Part shown: piece after piece, positions 30,797-39,928 of the stretch
How positions within the stretch are numbered: position 1 is the stretch's first letter
Layout of the letters: every line of letters begins with the position of its first letter
NCBI GenBank assembly: GCA_021848545.1
Contig: JAJZUL010000009.1
Location: 1 to 64,000 of the forward strand
Reading direction: 5' to 3'
Origin: Pseudomonadota bacterium
Lineage (GTDB): Bacteria > Pseudomonadota > Alphaproteobacteria > Rhodospirillales > Magnetospirillaceae
DNA: 64,000 bases
Notes under the pieces: model-generated
The model's database searches: none
Seen by the model: only the letters and a program-made list of their open reading frames with translations
Told to the model about the DNA's origin: nothing
Program-made: the position numbers and the translations under genes

Positions 30797-33019
30797 ATGG
30801 ACGCCGCCCCCCCGGACATCGCCGCCACCCGGCCGAAGACCGTCGAGCCGGACGGGCGCGACGCCCTGATCGACCGCGCCCGGGCGCTTCAGGAAGCGGG
30901 GGACCATGCCGGCGCCACCCGGACCTATACGCAAATTCTGGAACGCTGGCCCGATTGCGCCGTCGCCCACAACAATCTGGGGGCGATCCTGGCGGCCGGG
31001 GGCGACCATGCCGGCGCGCTGGCCGCCTATGGCCGGGCGATCGCCGCCGATTCCGCCTATGGCGAACCCTTGTACAATATGGGCGTCCTGTTCCAGGGAC
31101 GAGGAGAAACCGACCAGGCCGCCCGATCCTACCGGGCGGCTTTGGCGCTGCGGCCCGACCATGTCGCCGCCCATCACAATCTGGCTTTGGTGCTGGACGG
31201 GGCGGACCGGCGGGACGAGGCCCTGTTTCATGCCGGCGAAGCGGTCCGGCTGGGTCCGCAAATCCCCGAGACATGGTTCAATTTCGGCAATCTTCTCGGC
31301 GCCGCCGGACGGAGCGACGACGCCATCGCCGCCTTCACCCGGGCGGCCACCCTGCGGCCGGACTTTCCCGAGGCGCTCAACAATCTTGCCGGACTCCTGA
31401 TCCGGCGCGGACGCCACCACGAAGCCGCCGAACTGTGCCTGCGCGCCGTGCGGCTGCGCCCCGCCTATGGCGAGGCCCGGTCCAATCTCGGCCTCGCCCT
31501 TCTGGGCCTGGGCCGGACCGGGGACGCCATCGCCGCTTTCGGCGCCGCCATCCGCCTGATGCCCGGCCTTGCCCAGGCCCATGCCAATCTCGGCAACGCG
31601 CTGCGCGAACAGGGCCGCATGGACGAGGCCCTGGAGGCCTGCCGACGCGCCCTTGAGCTGGCGCCCGAACTGCCCGAGGCGGTGGTCGGGCTGGTCCACC
31701 TCCGCCAGCATATGTGCGACTGGAGCGTCTGGCGCGAGGACGAGGCCGCGCTGGTGGCCCTGGTGCGGCGCCGTACCGGCCAGGTTCCGCCTTTGGCCCT
31801 GCTGGGCCTCGACACCGGGCCCGGCGACCAGTTGACCTGCGCCCGCGACTGGTCCGCCCAGTTCGTGCCGGCGGCGCCCCTGCCCGCCGCCCCCCGGCGC
31901 GAGACGGACGGCCGCCTGCGGCTGGGATACGCGTCGGCCGATTTCCACCAGCACGCCACCGCCTATCTGACCGCGGAAGTGTTCGAACGCCACGACCGCG
32001 AGCGTTTCGAGCTGTTCGCCTATTCCTTCGGACCCGACGATGACAGCGCCATGCGCCGCCGCCTGGAGGCCGGATTCGATCATTTCGTCGATATCCGCGC
32101 CCTGTCCCCCAGCGAAGCCGCGCGGCGCATCCAGGACGACGGCATCGACATCCTGATCGATCTCAAGGGCCATACCCAGAACGCGCGCACCGCCATCTTC
32201 GCCCATCGGCCGGCGCCGGTGCAGCTCGCCTTTCTCGGCTATCCCGGCACCATGGGGGCGGCGTTCATCGATGGCGTTCTGGCCGACCCGATCGTCCTGC
32301 CCCATGATCGCCAGCCCTTCTATAGCGAGCGGATCATCCATCTGCCCCATTGCTACCAGCCCAACGACAGCCGACGGCCGCTTCCCGCGGGCGCCGTGGA
32401 GCGGGGCCGGTACGGACTGCCCGCCGACGGTTTCGTTTTTTGCTGTTTCAACAACGCCTTCAAGATCCGGCCGGCGATCTTCGACATCTGGATGCGCCTG
32501 TTGGGCCGCATTCCGGGCGCGGTGTTGTGGCTGCTCGACGCCAATCCGGCGGTATCAGTCAATCTGCGGCGCGAGACCGCCCGCCGCGGAATCGATCCCG
32601 CCCGCCTGATCTTCGCGCCGCGCCTGGCTCTGGCCGACCATCTCGCCCGCTATGCCGCCGCCGATCTGTTTCTCGACACCCTGCCCTACAACGCCCACAC
32701 CACCGCCAGCGATGCCCTATGGGTCGGCCTGCCGGTACTGACCCGGCAGGGGGACGGATTCGCCGGCCGGGTCGCCGCCAGCCTGCTGCGGGCGGCGGGA
32801 TTGCCCGAGCTGATCACCCGGACGGAAGCGGAATACGAAGACCTGGCGCTGCGATTGGCCGGCGACCCGGCACGGCTGCGCGCGATCCGCGATCGGCTGG
32901 AAAACGGACGGAAGACGGCGCCCCTGTTCGATTGCGCCGGATTCACCCGCGATCTGGAGGCGGTCTATCGGGATTTGTGGCACACTCATCGCCAGCGCGA
33001 GGATCGGGAAACGGGATGA
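30797..33019 (+). CDS. TPR O-GlcNAc-transferase-like glycosyltransferase (GT41 family)
   Basis: 740 residues. About eight TPR repeats (residues 20-310) precede a GT41-type catalytic region (about 370-735). Conserved catalytic-region motifs are HQHATAYLTAEVFERHD, DLKGHTQNART, QLAFLGYPGTMG and LPYNAHTTASDALW with GLPVLT. Family members add GlcNAc or related sugars to Ser/Thr. The place between a FlaG-like gene and a giant Ser/Thr-rich flagellar protein suggests that a flagellar protein is the target; this is inference. Start 30797 is one of several possible in-frame ATGs (another at 30758). Confidence 0.85.
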   Translation: MDAAPPDIAATRPKTVEPDGRDALIDRARALQEAGDHAGATRTYTQILERWPDCAVAHNNLGAILAAGGDHAGALAAYGRAIAADSAYGEPLYNMGVLFQGRGETDQAARSYRAALALRPDHVAAHHNLALVLDGADRRDEALFHAGEAVRLGPQIPETWFNFGNLLGAAGRSDDAIAAFTRAATLRPDFPEALNNLAGLLIRRGRHHEAAELCLRAVRLRPAYGEARSNLGLALLGLGRTGDAIAAFGAAIRLMPGLAQAHANLGNALREQGRMDEALEACRRALELAPELPEAVVGLVHLRQHMCDWSVWREDEAALVALVRRRTGQVPPLALLGLDTGPGDQLTCARDWSAQFVPAAPLPAAPRRETDGRLRLGYASADFHQHATAYLTAEVFERHDRERFELFAYSFGPDDDSAMRRRLEAGFDHFVDIRALSPSEAARRIQDDGIDILIDLKGHTQNARTAIFAHRPAPVQLAFLGYPGTMGAAFIDGVLADPIVLPHDRQPFYSERIIHLPHCYQPNDSRRPLPAGAVERGRYGLPADGFVFCCFNNAFKIRPAIFDIWMRLLGRIPGAVLWLLDANPAVSVNLRRETARRGIDPARLIFAPRLALADHLARYAAADLFLDTLPYNAHTTASDALWVGLPVLTRQGDGFAGRVAASLLRAAGLPELITRTEAEYEDLALRLAGDPARLRAIRDRLENGRKTAPLFDCAGFTRDLEAVYRDLWHTHRQREDRETG

Positions 33020-33102
33020 AGCGGCAGATTTTGCCCGGCAAAATTTGCCCGGACGGACGGACGGATCGCCCCGATCCCGTGGAATCCGGGGCATTCGAGC
33101 AT

Positions 33103-33118
33103 TGGCGTGGATTTTGCT
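33103..33118 (+). promoter_or_regulatory. Sigma-54 promoter for the giant FlgL-like gene
   Basis: TGGCGTG-GATT-TTGCT matches the sigma-54 consensus (TGGCACG-N4-TTGCW), with GG and GC exactly 10 bp apart. It is 84 bp before the ATG at 33202 and points at it. Sigma-54 drives late flagellar genes in several alphaproteobacteria. Confidence 0.75.
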
Positions 33119-33201
33119 CCGTATTCGAAGTTTTGAATTGTACGGCAGGCAATCCGGATGGGCCGGTCGATCGACCGTTTCGAGACGGGAAAAGGTGACG
33201 C

Positions 33202-36057
33202 ATGACGACGCGCATCGGCAATTACGCTGAAACCCAGATCTATCTGAGCCAGTTGGCGACGCTGCAGAACCGGCTGAACACCAACGAAAGCCAGGTGGCC
33301 ACCGGGCTGGTTTCGACGGTTTATTCGGGTATCGCCACCCAGGCCTATACCGCCCTGTCGCTGCAAAACGAAAAGACCAATACGCAGCAATACATCGACA
33401 GTTCGGCCTATCTGAAGACGCAGCTCAGCACCCAATCGACGGCGATGAGCGCGATTCAGACCACCATCGACCAGTTTTCCCAGTCCCTGACCACCTATGC
33501 GACCACCAATCCCAAGGACCAGAGCAACGTCCAGAATATTCAGAACGAAGCCTACAATTCGATGATGTCGATCGCCGCCTATCTGAATACCAATATCGGC
33601 GGCGACTATCTGTTTTCTGGCGCCCGCACCGCCACCGAGCCGGTGCAGTTCGGCTTTTCGTCCCTGTCCCAGTTCCAGCAGACCTATAACGGCTCCACCG
33701 TCAGCTACCCGATCACCAATCCGGGCGATCTGCTCAACGCCAACCTGACCAGCACGGATACCGGCGCGGTTTCCTTCGTGCCCAACGACGGCACCATCGT
33801 GCCCACCAACGCCGCCGCCTATCAGGACGTCTCGGCGTCGGGCACCATCACCATCGGCGGCACCAACAACAATAACGGCACCTATACGGTCCTCAACCAC
33901 GCCCCCACCAATCTGGCGGGCGTCGCCCTGACCGAAACCTCGAACGCCGGCAGCAACGCCTTCATCACCTATTCGGGCGGCAATATCGTCAATTCCACCA
34001 CCGGCCCCCTGTCCTTCGCCTTCAACCAATTCGGCCAGATGACCATGTCGGCCGGCAATTCCAATTCCCTGGCGAATCTGACCACGGGAACCAACTTCAC
34101 CATTTCCGGCTCGGTCCCCAACCTGACCAGCATCACCGCCGCCGACGGCACCGCTCTGGTGAATGGCGGTCTTTATACCTACACCGCCAATTCCTCGGCC
34201 TCGAACCCGATCAACATCAAGTCCGGCGACAGCCTGACCGTGAGCAACGGCACCAATTCCTACACCTTCTACGCCGGCAATACCGGCGAGACGACGGTAG
34301 CCAATCTGGTCTCCAAGCTTAATGGCGCCATCCCCGGCCTCTCGACGTCGGTCGACAATCAGGGCCATATCGTTCTGACCAACACCAGCGGCAGCGCCAT
34401 CTCGGTCAGCGGCCCTCTGGCCACCACCCTGGGATTGTCCTCCGCCAATCCCGGCACCATCCCATCGGGCGGCGGGACGCTGTCCACGGTACCCCTGTTC
34501 GACAACGTCAATGTCGACCCGCTGACCTCCTACAAGGTCGCCGGCCAGACGGCGCCGATCGCCGCGGGCGACACCCTGACCATGAACGGAGCGACCTTCA
34601 CCGTCGGCAACAACGCCACCAATGCCGGCAATCCGCCGACACCGCCCACCACCATGGCCGATCTCGCCAACTTCATCCAAAAACAGGACCCCACCGCCAC
34701 GGTTTCGGTATCGGGCGGCAAGCTGACCATCACCGGCACCACCAGCTACACCATATCCGGCACCTTGGCGACCTATCTGGGGATTAGCGGCACCAACAGC
34801 TCCTTCACCTCCTCCCCGCTGATGGGAACCCATGACGGCGCCTTCACGGTGCTATCCAACGACGGCACCACCGTCACCCTGGCCAATGCCGACGGCCTGC
34901 CCAACGCCACCTCGGCGGCCACCAACGAAACCGTGGCGGTTTCGTCCCTGGGACTGGTGTCCGGCACCGCCGACAGCGGACCTCCCGCCACCACCGTCAC
35001 CCCCAGTTCGACCACCGGCAACGCCACTTTCACCACCAGTGGCTCGACGGTCACCATGACCTTGCCCACCGGCACCACCCTCGCCCCCGCTTTGGCCGCC
35101 GGCGACGCCCTCACCATCAGCGGCACCGCCGATCACAACGGCACCTTCACCGTCAATTCGGCCTCGGGCAACACCGTCACCTTTTCCGTCAATCCCGACG
35201 CGCTCCGGGTCTCGCAATTCGTGCCCCAGGCGGGCCGCACCGACGTGACGCTCAGCTATCCGAGCACCACGAGCAGCGGATCCGCGACCACCACCAGTTT
35301 CACCGCGACCAATTACGGGACGCTGTCCTTCAGCCCCACCGGCTATGACGGCGCCGTCGGCGAAACCATCACCGCCTCCACGCCCGGCGCCTTCCAGGAT
35401 GTCGGCGGCAACCCCCAGCCGCCGGTGGGAACGGTGTTCTCCATCTCCAGCCCCAACGGGGTCAATAACGGTTCCTACAAGGTGGTCAGCAACGACCGCA
35501 CCCATATCGTGGTGGAAAATACCGACCTCACCGCCGAAACGGCGGCCTCGTCCACGCTGGGCGCCTCGTCCTGGTACAAGGGCGACACCATGTCGATCAA
35601 GCAGGGGGTCAGCTCGGACCAGACCATCTCGGTCGGCATCAACGCCCAGAACCCGGCCTTTGAAAAGGCGTTGCGCGCCATGGCGATCATCGCCCAGGGG
35701 GTCTTTGGAACGGCGGGGGGACTCGACCAGAACCAGGGACGGGTCGCGGACGCCCAATATCTGTTGCAGAGCGCCATGAACCCCGCCCCGGCCGGCACGC
35801 CGCCCTACGGGACCGAGCCGGCCGGCAACATGTCCACGCTGCAATCCGAGCTTGGGGTCAATCAGACCACCGTTCAGAACGCGGTGAGCAACCAGACCAA
35901 TTTCGTCGGTTTTCTGGACACCCAGATCAGCAGCATCGAGCAGGCGGACCCCTCGACGGCGATCACCAAATTGCTGGCCGACCAGACCGCTCTCCAGGGC
36001 AGTTACCAGGCGATGTCGTCGATCTGGAACCTGTCGCTGCTGAACTACATCAAGTAG
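33202..36057 (+). CDS. Giant flagellar hook-associated protein 3 (FlgL)/flagellin-like protein
   Basis: 951 residues against about 300 for a typical FlgL. Residues 1-150 (MTTRIGNYAETQIYLSQLATLQNRLN..., GGDYLFSGART) and about 810-951 (ending SLLNYIK) are the flagellin-like coiled-coil ends that pack in the filament or junction. The roughly 660-residue insert is Thr/Ser/Gly/Asn-rich. It contains four copies of a module with N-G-[TS]-[YF]-x-V followed by a short beta segment, and two longer modules (SGDSLTV... and AGDTLTM..., each ending in LATxLGxS) like flagellin variable domains. It would be a surface-exposed, probably glycosylated outer part. A sigma-54 promoter precedes it. Confidence 0.85.
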   Translation: MTTRIGNYAETQIYLSQLATLQNRLNTNESQVATGLVSTVYSGIATQAYTALSLQNEKTNTQQYIDSSAYLKTQLSTQSTAMSAIQTTIDQFSQSLTTYATTNPKDQSNVQNIQNEAYNSMMSIAAYLNTNIGGDYLFSGARTATEPVQFGFSSLSQFQQTYNGSTVSYPITNPGDLLNANLTSTDTGAVSFVPNDGTIVPTNAAAYQDVSASGTITIGGTNNNNGTYTVLNHAPTNLAGVALTETSNAGSNAFITYSGGNIVNSTTGPLSFAFNQFGQMTMSAGNSNSLANLTTGTNFTISGSVPNLTSITAADGTALVNGGLYTYTANSSASNPINIKSGDSLTVSNGTNSYTFYAGNTGETTVANLVSKLNGAIPGLSTSVDNQGHIVLTNTSGSAISVSGPLATTLGLSSANPGTIPSGGGTLSTVPLFDNVNVDPLTSYKVAGQTAPIAAGDTLTMNGATFTVGNNATNAGNPPTPPTTMADLANFIQKQDPTATVSVSGGKLTITGTTSYTISGTLATYLGISGTNSSFTSSPLMGTHDGAFTVLSNDGTTVTLANADGLPNATSAATNETVAVSSLGLVSGTADSGPPATTVTPSSTTGNATFTTSGSTVTMTLPTGTTLAPALAAGDALTISGTADHNGTFTVNSASGNTVTFSVNPDALRVSQFVPQAGRTDVTLSYPSTTSSGSATTTSFTATNYGTLSFSPTGYDGAVGETITASTPGAFQDVGGNPQPPVGTVFSISSPNGVNNGSYKVVSNDRTHIVVENTDLTAETAASSTLGASSWYKGDTMSIKQGVSSDQTISVGINAQNPAFEKALRAMAIIAQGVFGTAGGLDQNQGRVADAQYLLQSAMNPAPAGTPPYGTEPAGNMSTLQSELGVNQTTVQNAVSNQTNFVGFLDTQISSIEQADPSTAITKLLADQTALQGSYQAMSSIWNLSLLNYIK

Positions 36058-36072
36058 GGTTTCGGGCCTCTC

Positions 36073-36741
36073 CTACCAGGGCACGGGCCGACCGTCGTAA
36101 TGGCGGAAAGCGCCGGTGTCGGCGGGGGTCAGGCCGGCCAGCACCCGGCGCATGCCGGCGACCGCCTCGGGCGGGGCCAGCGGCGCCGAAGGACCGCCCA
36201 TATCGGTGCGCACCCAGCCCGGCGACAGGGCGACCACCGTCACCCCCTGGGCCTTGAGATCGACGGACAGGGTCTTGACCACCATGTTCACCGCCGCCTT
36301 GCTGGCGCGATAGGCGTAGGACCCGCCGGACGTGGTCTCGGCCATCGATCCCATCTTGGACGACACCACGGCGATGGTGGCCCCCTTGGCCAGACGGGGA
36401 CGCAGGGCTTCAACCAGCAGCAGCGGCCCCAGGGCGTTGATCCGCATCACCCGCATGAAATCCTCGCCATCGATTTCCCCCAGGCTTTGGCGATCGCCGT
36501 AATATCCGGCATTGCAGACCAGCAGGTCGATGGCGATTCCGTCCAGACGGCCGGCAAAGGCGGCCATGGCGGAACCATCGGTCATGTCCAGCAGATGCAC
36601 CTCGGCTCCAGCCCCGGCCGCCGCCTTTCCCTTGGCCGCGTCGCGCACGGTGGCCAGCACCCGCCAGCCGTCGGCCTGATATTGACGGACGAATTCCAGG
36701 CCCAGCCCGCGATTGGCGCCGGTGATCAACACGGTCGGCAT
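36073..36741 (-). CDS. SDR-family short-chain oxidoreductase
   Basis: 222-residue Rossmann oxidoreductase. NAD(P) motif TGANRGLG at residues 6-13, NAG near 80, and the catalytic Tyr and Lys in YAYRASKAAVN. The substrate is unknown. ATG 36741 is chosen because AAGGAGG lies 6 nt before it; the longer ORF would start upstream of that site. Convergent with the FlgL-like gene. Confidence 0.92.
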   Translation of the reverse strand: MPTVLITGANRGLGLEFVRQYQADGWRVLATVRDAAKGKAAAGAGAEVHLLDMTDGSAMAAFAGRLDGIAIDLLVCNAGYYGDRQSLGEIDGEDFMRVMRINALGPLLLVEALRPRLAKGATIAVVSSKMGSMAETTSGGSYAYRASKAAVNMVVKTLSVDLKAQGVTVVALSPGWVRTDMGGPSAPLAPPEAVAGMRRVLAGLTPADTGAFRHYDGRPVPW

Positions 36742-36772
36742 GGTTTCCTCCTTCATGTATGCCCTCAATGGG

Positions 36773-36834
36773 CGCAAGAGCGGCGTGCCTCGTATTTAAG
36801 GCACGCCGCTCTTGCGATGAGCAAAGCTCATCGC
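36773..36834. terminator. Two stacked perfect hairpins
   Basis: An 18-bp perfect stem (36773-36790 with 36799-36816) around an 8-nt loop is followed by a 9-bp perfect stem (36814-36822 with 36826-36834) around AAA, the two sharing three bases. They lie between two minus-strand genes and probably end the DUF1491 transcript. Confidence 0.7.
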
Positions 36835-36843
36835 GGGTTGGGA

Positions 36844-37182
36844 TTAGGTTACGATCGGCTCGTCAAGGGGCACGCGTCCGGCCCGGTCCTCGATCTCGAT
36901 CACCCACAAATCGCTGTCGATCTTCACCGCCCGCGCGATATAGGAATCGGCCGCGTCCTCGGGCGCCGAGCCGCCCGGCAAGGCCCGCATCCAGGCCGGG
37001 TTGCCGTCGCGATCGCGGGTCTGGGCGAAGATTTCGCACCCGGCCTCGCCGCGATTGAGCTTGACCAGCACCGCGCCCGCATCGACGTCGCCCGACCGCA
37101 CCACCATCGCCGGAACGGCCCGGATATCGCAACGGCGCAGCAGCGCCTGCACCCAAAGGCGGGTTTTCAGCCGGTCGCTCAT
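36844..37182 (-). CDS. DUF1491 family protein
   Basis: 112 residues, matching the alphaproteobacterial DUF1491 family by length and blocks (VQALLRRCDIRAVPAMVVRSGD; LDEPIVT-type end). No known function. The start overlaps the stop of the channel gene by 4 bp, so it is the last gene of the nuclease-channel-DUF1491 unit. Confidence 0.85.
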   Translation of the reverse strand: MSDRLKTRLWVQALLRRCDIRAVPAMVVRSGDVDAGAVLVKLNRGEAGCEIFAQTRDRDGNPAWMRALPGGSAPEDAADSYIARAVKIDSDLWVIEIEDRAGRVPLDEPIVT

Positions 37183-38363
37183 GACGGCGCCATTTCCGGG
37201 GCTTTCGCTTCCTTGTCGCTCAGGTTCTGGGCCAGACGCTGGCGAGCCGTTTCCCAGATCGCCATCATCAGATCGGGATAACCGGACACGAATTTCTGGA
37301 AGTCGCGGGCGTCCAACACCAAAAGCTGGCTCCGGGTCAGGGCGGCGATGGTGGCGGTCCGCCGACAGCTTTCCACCAGGGCGATTTCACCGAAGAACTC
37401 GCCCGCCCGCAAGACGAAACGGCCGTTGCGATTGCGGCCTTCGACCTGGCCCGAGACGATGAAATACATGGAATCGCCCATATCGCCTTCACGAACCAGC
37501 ACCTCGCCGCGGGTGGCCCGGTAGGGTTTGAGCAAGGCCGCGATCTGGGCGATCTGTCCGGCGTGCAGCCGGTCGAAGAACGGAACCTTGGCCACCAGAT
37601 GCCAGTTGGAGACGAAATCGCGGCGGCGCATTTCCTCGGCGAAACCGGTGGCCAGGATCGATGCCGGCAGAGCGAACATGCACAGGCCGAGGACCGCCAC
37701 CACCGCGTTGATCAGCTTGCCCAGCACCGTCACCGGCACCACGTCGCCGTAACCGACCGTGGTCAGGGTGATGATGGCCCACCACAGGGCCTGGGGCACG
37801 GTGCGGATATTGGGATTGACGCCGCGCTCGGCGAAATAGAGCGCGGTGGCCGACGTCACCGCCAACAAAATGATGATGAACAAGGCCGCCACCAGCGGCT
37901 TCAATTCGCTGAGCAGCACCGTGCCCAGGGTTTCCAGGGCCGGGGAATAGCGGGCGAGTTTGAGAAACCGCAGGACGCCGAACATGGTGGCGGCGTCCAG
38001 GGGCAATCCCCCCGTCACCGGACCGACCATGAACGGCACCGCCGCCAGGAAATCGAAAACGCCATAGACACCCAGGGCGTACCGGCGCAAACCACGCCAG
38101 CCTCCGCCGACCTCGCCGTTGCCGTGCCAGGCCAGACGCAGGCGGAGCAGGTAATCGATGAACATCACCGTCAGAGTGGCCTGGGCGGCCAGGACCACCC
38201 ACGGTTTGGCCGCCCCCCAGGGGTGGGGAACCGTATCGATCGTGGAAATGGCGGTGGCGCCGATGATGCACAGGCCCAGAAACCATCGATAGAGGATGGC
38301 ATGGCCGGGCGCCATCGCACCGTCAGCCACCATCTCCCGCAACCATTTGTCCAACCGCCCCAA
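37179..38363 (-). CDS. Cyclic-nucleotide-gated K+ channel (MlotiK1-like)
   Basis: 394-residue six-helix channel. The selectivity filter TTVGYGD is near residue 200, followed by the last pore helix and a short linker to a cyclic-nucleotide-binding domain (about 255-375) with the phosphate-binding cassette GEFFGEIALVESCRRTAT. The Arg in the cassette is kept, so cAMP or cGMP binding is likely. The S4 region has few positive charges, as in MlotiK1, so it is ligand- rather than voltage-gated. Confidence 0.93.
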   Translation of the reverse strand: MGRLDKWLREMVADGAMAPGHAILYRWFLGLCIIGATAISTIDTVPHPWGAAKPWVVLAAQATLTVMFIDYLLRLRLAWHGNGEVGGGWRGLRRYALGVYGVFDFLAAVPFMVGPVTGGLPLDAATMFGVLRFLKLARYSPALETLGTVLLSELKPLVAALFIIILLAVTSATALYFAERGVNPNIRTVPQALWWAIITLTTVGYGDVVPVTVLGKLINAVVAVLGLCMFALPASILATGFAEEMRRRDFVSNWHLVAKVPFFDRLHAGQIAQIAALLKPYRATRGEVLVREGDMGDSMYFIVSGQVEGRNRNGRFVLRAGEFFGEIALVESCRRTATIAALTRSQLLVLDARDFQKFVSGYPDLMMAIWETARQRLAQNLSDKEAKAPEMAPS

Positions 38364-38397
38364 CAGCGCCCCCCAAGCTTGTTACGCCGCCGCCCCG

Positions 38398-39378
38398 TCA
38401 CGCCGGCGGCGCGAAAACGGCCACCAGCGGCGCGTGGAAACTGTCGGGCGGCGTGCGAACCAACGCCGGCGACAGGGATTCGTCACCCAACGCCTCGTTA
38501 TGAATTTCCGAATTGAGATACCACCCGGTCAGGGATCGCGACACAAGGATATGGTCCAGCATCACCCGCCTGCCGTGATGGATGACCGAAAAACGGCGGC
38601 TGTCGGACAGGCCGCGATCCAGGATCACCAGGGCGCGGGTCGCCAACCGGCCATTGCCGGCATCCTCCTCGTCGGCGGCGACGATACGCAACGGCGCCTC
38701 GCCGTCGCCGGCGTTGAAATCGCCGCAAACGGCGATCAACGCCTCGGGCTCCGCGTCGAAAATCCGTTCCACCAGCAACCGGACCTCCAAAGCCTGCCCG
38801 GCGGCCTTGACGGTCGCGGCGAAAAAGCCCTCGGCCCAATCGGCCAGCGACCGCCAGCCGCCGTCGGCCCCCTTGCGCCCCTTCAGAAAAGCGGCGCGCG
38901 GCGCCCGCAGATGGACGGCGATCACATGAAGCCGGCAGCCATCCGCCAGGGCCAGGACCGCGTGCAGCAACGGCCGCTCCCATTCCATCGAGGCGGGACC
39001 ATCCGCGCCCACGGGCGGGGTATAGGCCGGGGGCGGCATCAGATGGTGCCAAACCTGATCCTGTTCCAGCACCGGATAGCGCGACAGGATCACCAGATTA
39101 TGGCGATCGGCGGGCCGGCCGCCGCGGCCCTGGGACACCACCCGCTGGAAATCCCGGTATTCGGTTCCCTCCAACAGGCGATCGAGAGCCGGCAACCGGC
39201 GGGCGCGAACCCCGTCCGGCCCGACCTCGTCGCGGGCATTGACCTCTTGCAGACACAGCACATCCGCCCGCAGACGCCGCATCTGCGGCCGCAACATCGC
39301 CAGCCGATCGGCGAAATCGGCCCCGCCCGACGGGTGATCGTCAAGAGTCTCGAGATTGAAGGTGGCGATCCGCACCAT
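38398..39378 (-). CDS. Endonuclease/exonuclease/phosphatase family protein
   Basis: 326-residue EEP-fold hydrolase without a signal peptide. Metal and catalytic residues are visible: Asn in ATFNLETL, Glu in LCLQEV, Asp and Asn in CGDFNAGD, and Asp and His near the end. The true substrate (nucleic acid, sugar phosphate or lipid) cannot be read. First gene of a minus-strand unit with the channel and DUF1491. Confidence 0.88.
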   Translation of the reverse strand: MVRIATFNLETLDDHPSGGADFADRLAMLRPQMRRLRADVLCLQEVNARDEVGPDGVRARRLPALDRLLEGTEYRDFQRVVSQGRGGRPADRHNLVILSRYPVLEQDQVWHHLMPPPAYTPPVGADGPASMEWERPLLHAVLALADGCRLHVIAVHLRAPRAAFLKGRKGADGGWRSLADWAEGFFAATVKAAGQALEVRLLVERIFDAEPEALIAVCGDFNAGDGEAPLRIVAADEEDAGNGRLATRALVILDRGLSDSRRFSVIHHGRRVMLDHILVSRSLTGWYLNSEIHNEALGDESLSPALVRTPPDSFHAPLVAVFAPPA

Positions 39379-39531
39379 GGCCCTCCGTCCCCGTCAGCTT
39401 AACCCGGAACGGACGCATCGGCGACGTTTTCGACGCGCCCCGCTTGCTTCCGGCGCAAAGCGCATTGTATGACGTGGCCGGCGTCGCTTCCCGAGGCGGG
39501 GACGGCGGTCGTCGGAACTACGGACGGTGAC

Positions 39532-39864
39532 ATGGCAACGGAAAAGGGTCAGTTGGATTTCGGCGCGCTCAATGCCGACCATCACGTCCTTCTTTCTTTG
39601 GTGAATCAACTCATGGATGCCCTGGAAACGGGCCAAAGCCACGAGGTGGTGAGCAGCATCCTCAACGTCCTGGCGGAATATGTGGACCACCATGTTCGCA
39701 GCCGGGACATGTCCGCCGACGCCGCCGAATACGCCCGTTTCGTCTGCGAACTCCGCGATTCCTGGCTTGACGGCAGCCGAACCGGGTTACGGGACGACGA
39801 CATCGCGTATCTTAAGAATTGGTTGACCGAATGGGCGCCGGTTGCCGATAACGGTAGGGGATAG
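39532..39864 (+). CDS. Hemerythrin-like helical protein, ligands incomplete
   Basis: 110 residues. The pattern ADHHVLLSLVNQLMDAL, then LAEYVDHHV, is that of bacterial hemerythrin helices, but the HFxxEE ligand segment reads HHVRSRDMS, and the two later His ligands are missing. It may bind one metal or none. It is 64 bp upstream of cheZ on the same strand; hemerythrins often sit near chemotaxis genes. ATG 39532 is chosen for the family N-terminus. Confidence 0.6.
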   Translation: MATEKGQLDFGALNADHHVLLSLVNQLMDALETGQSHEVVSSILNVLAEYVDHHVRSRDMSADAAEYARFVCELRDSWLDGSRTGLRDDDIAYLKNWLTEWAPVADNGRG

Positions 39865-39928
39865 GACGACCGGCGGCGGGATGGTCACGGGGCCGTTCAG
39901 GCGGTGATCGGGGATGAGGACGACAGCG

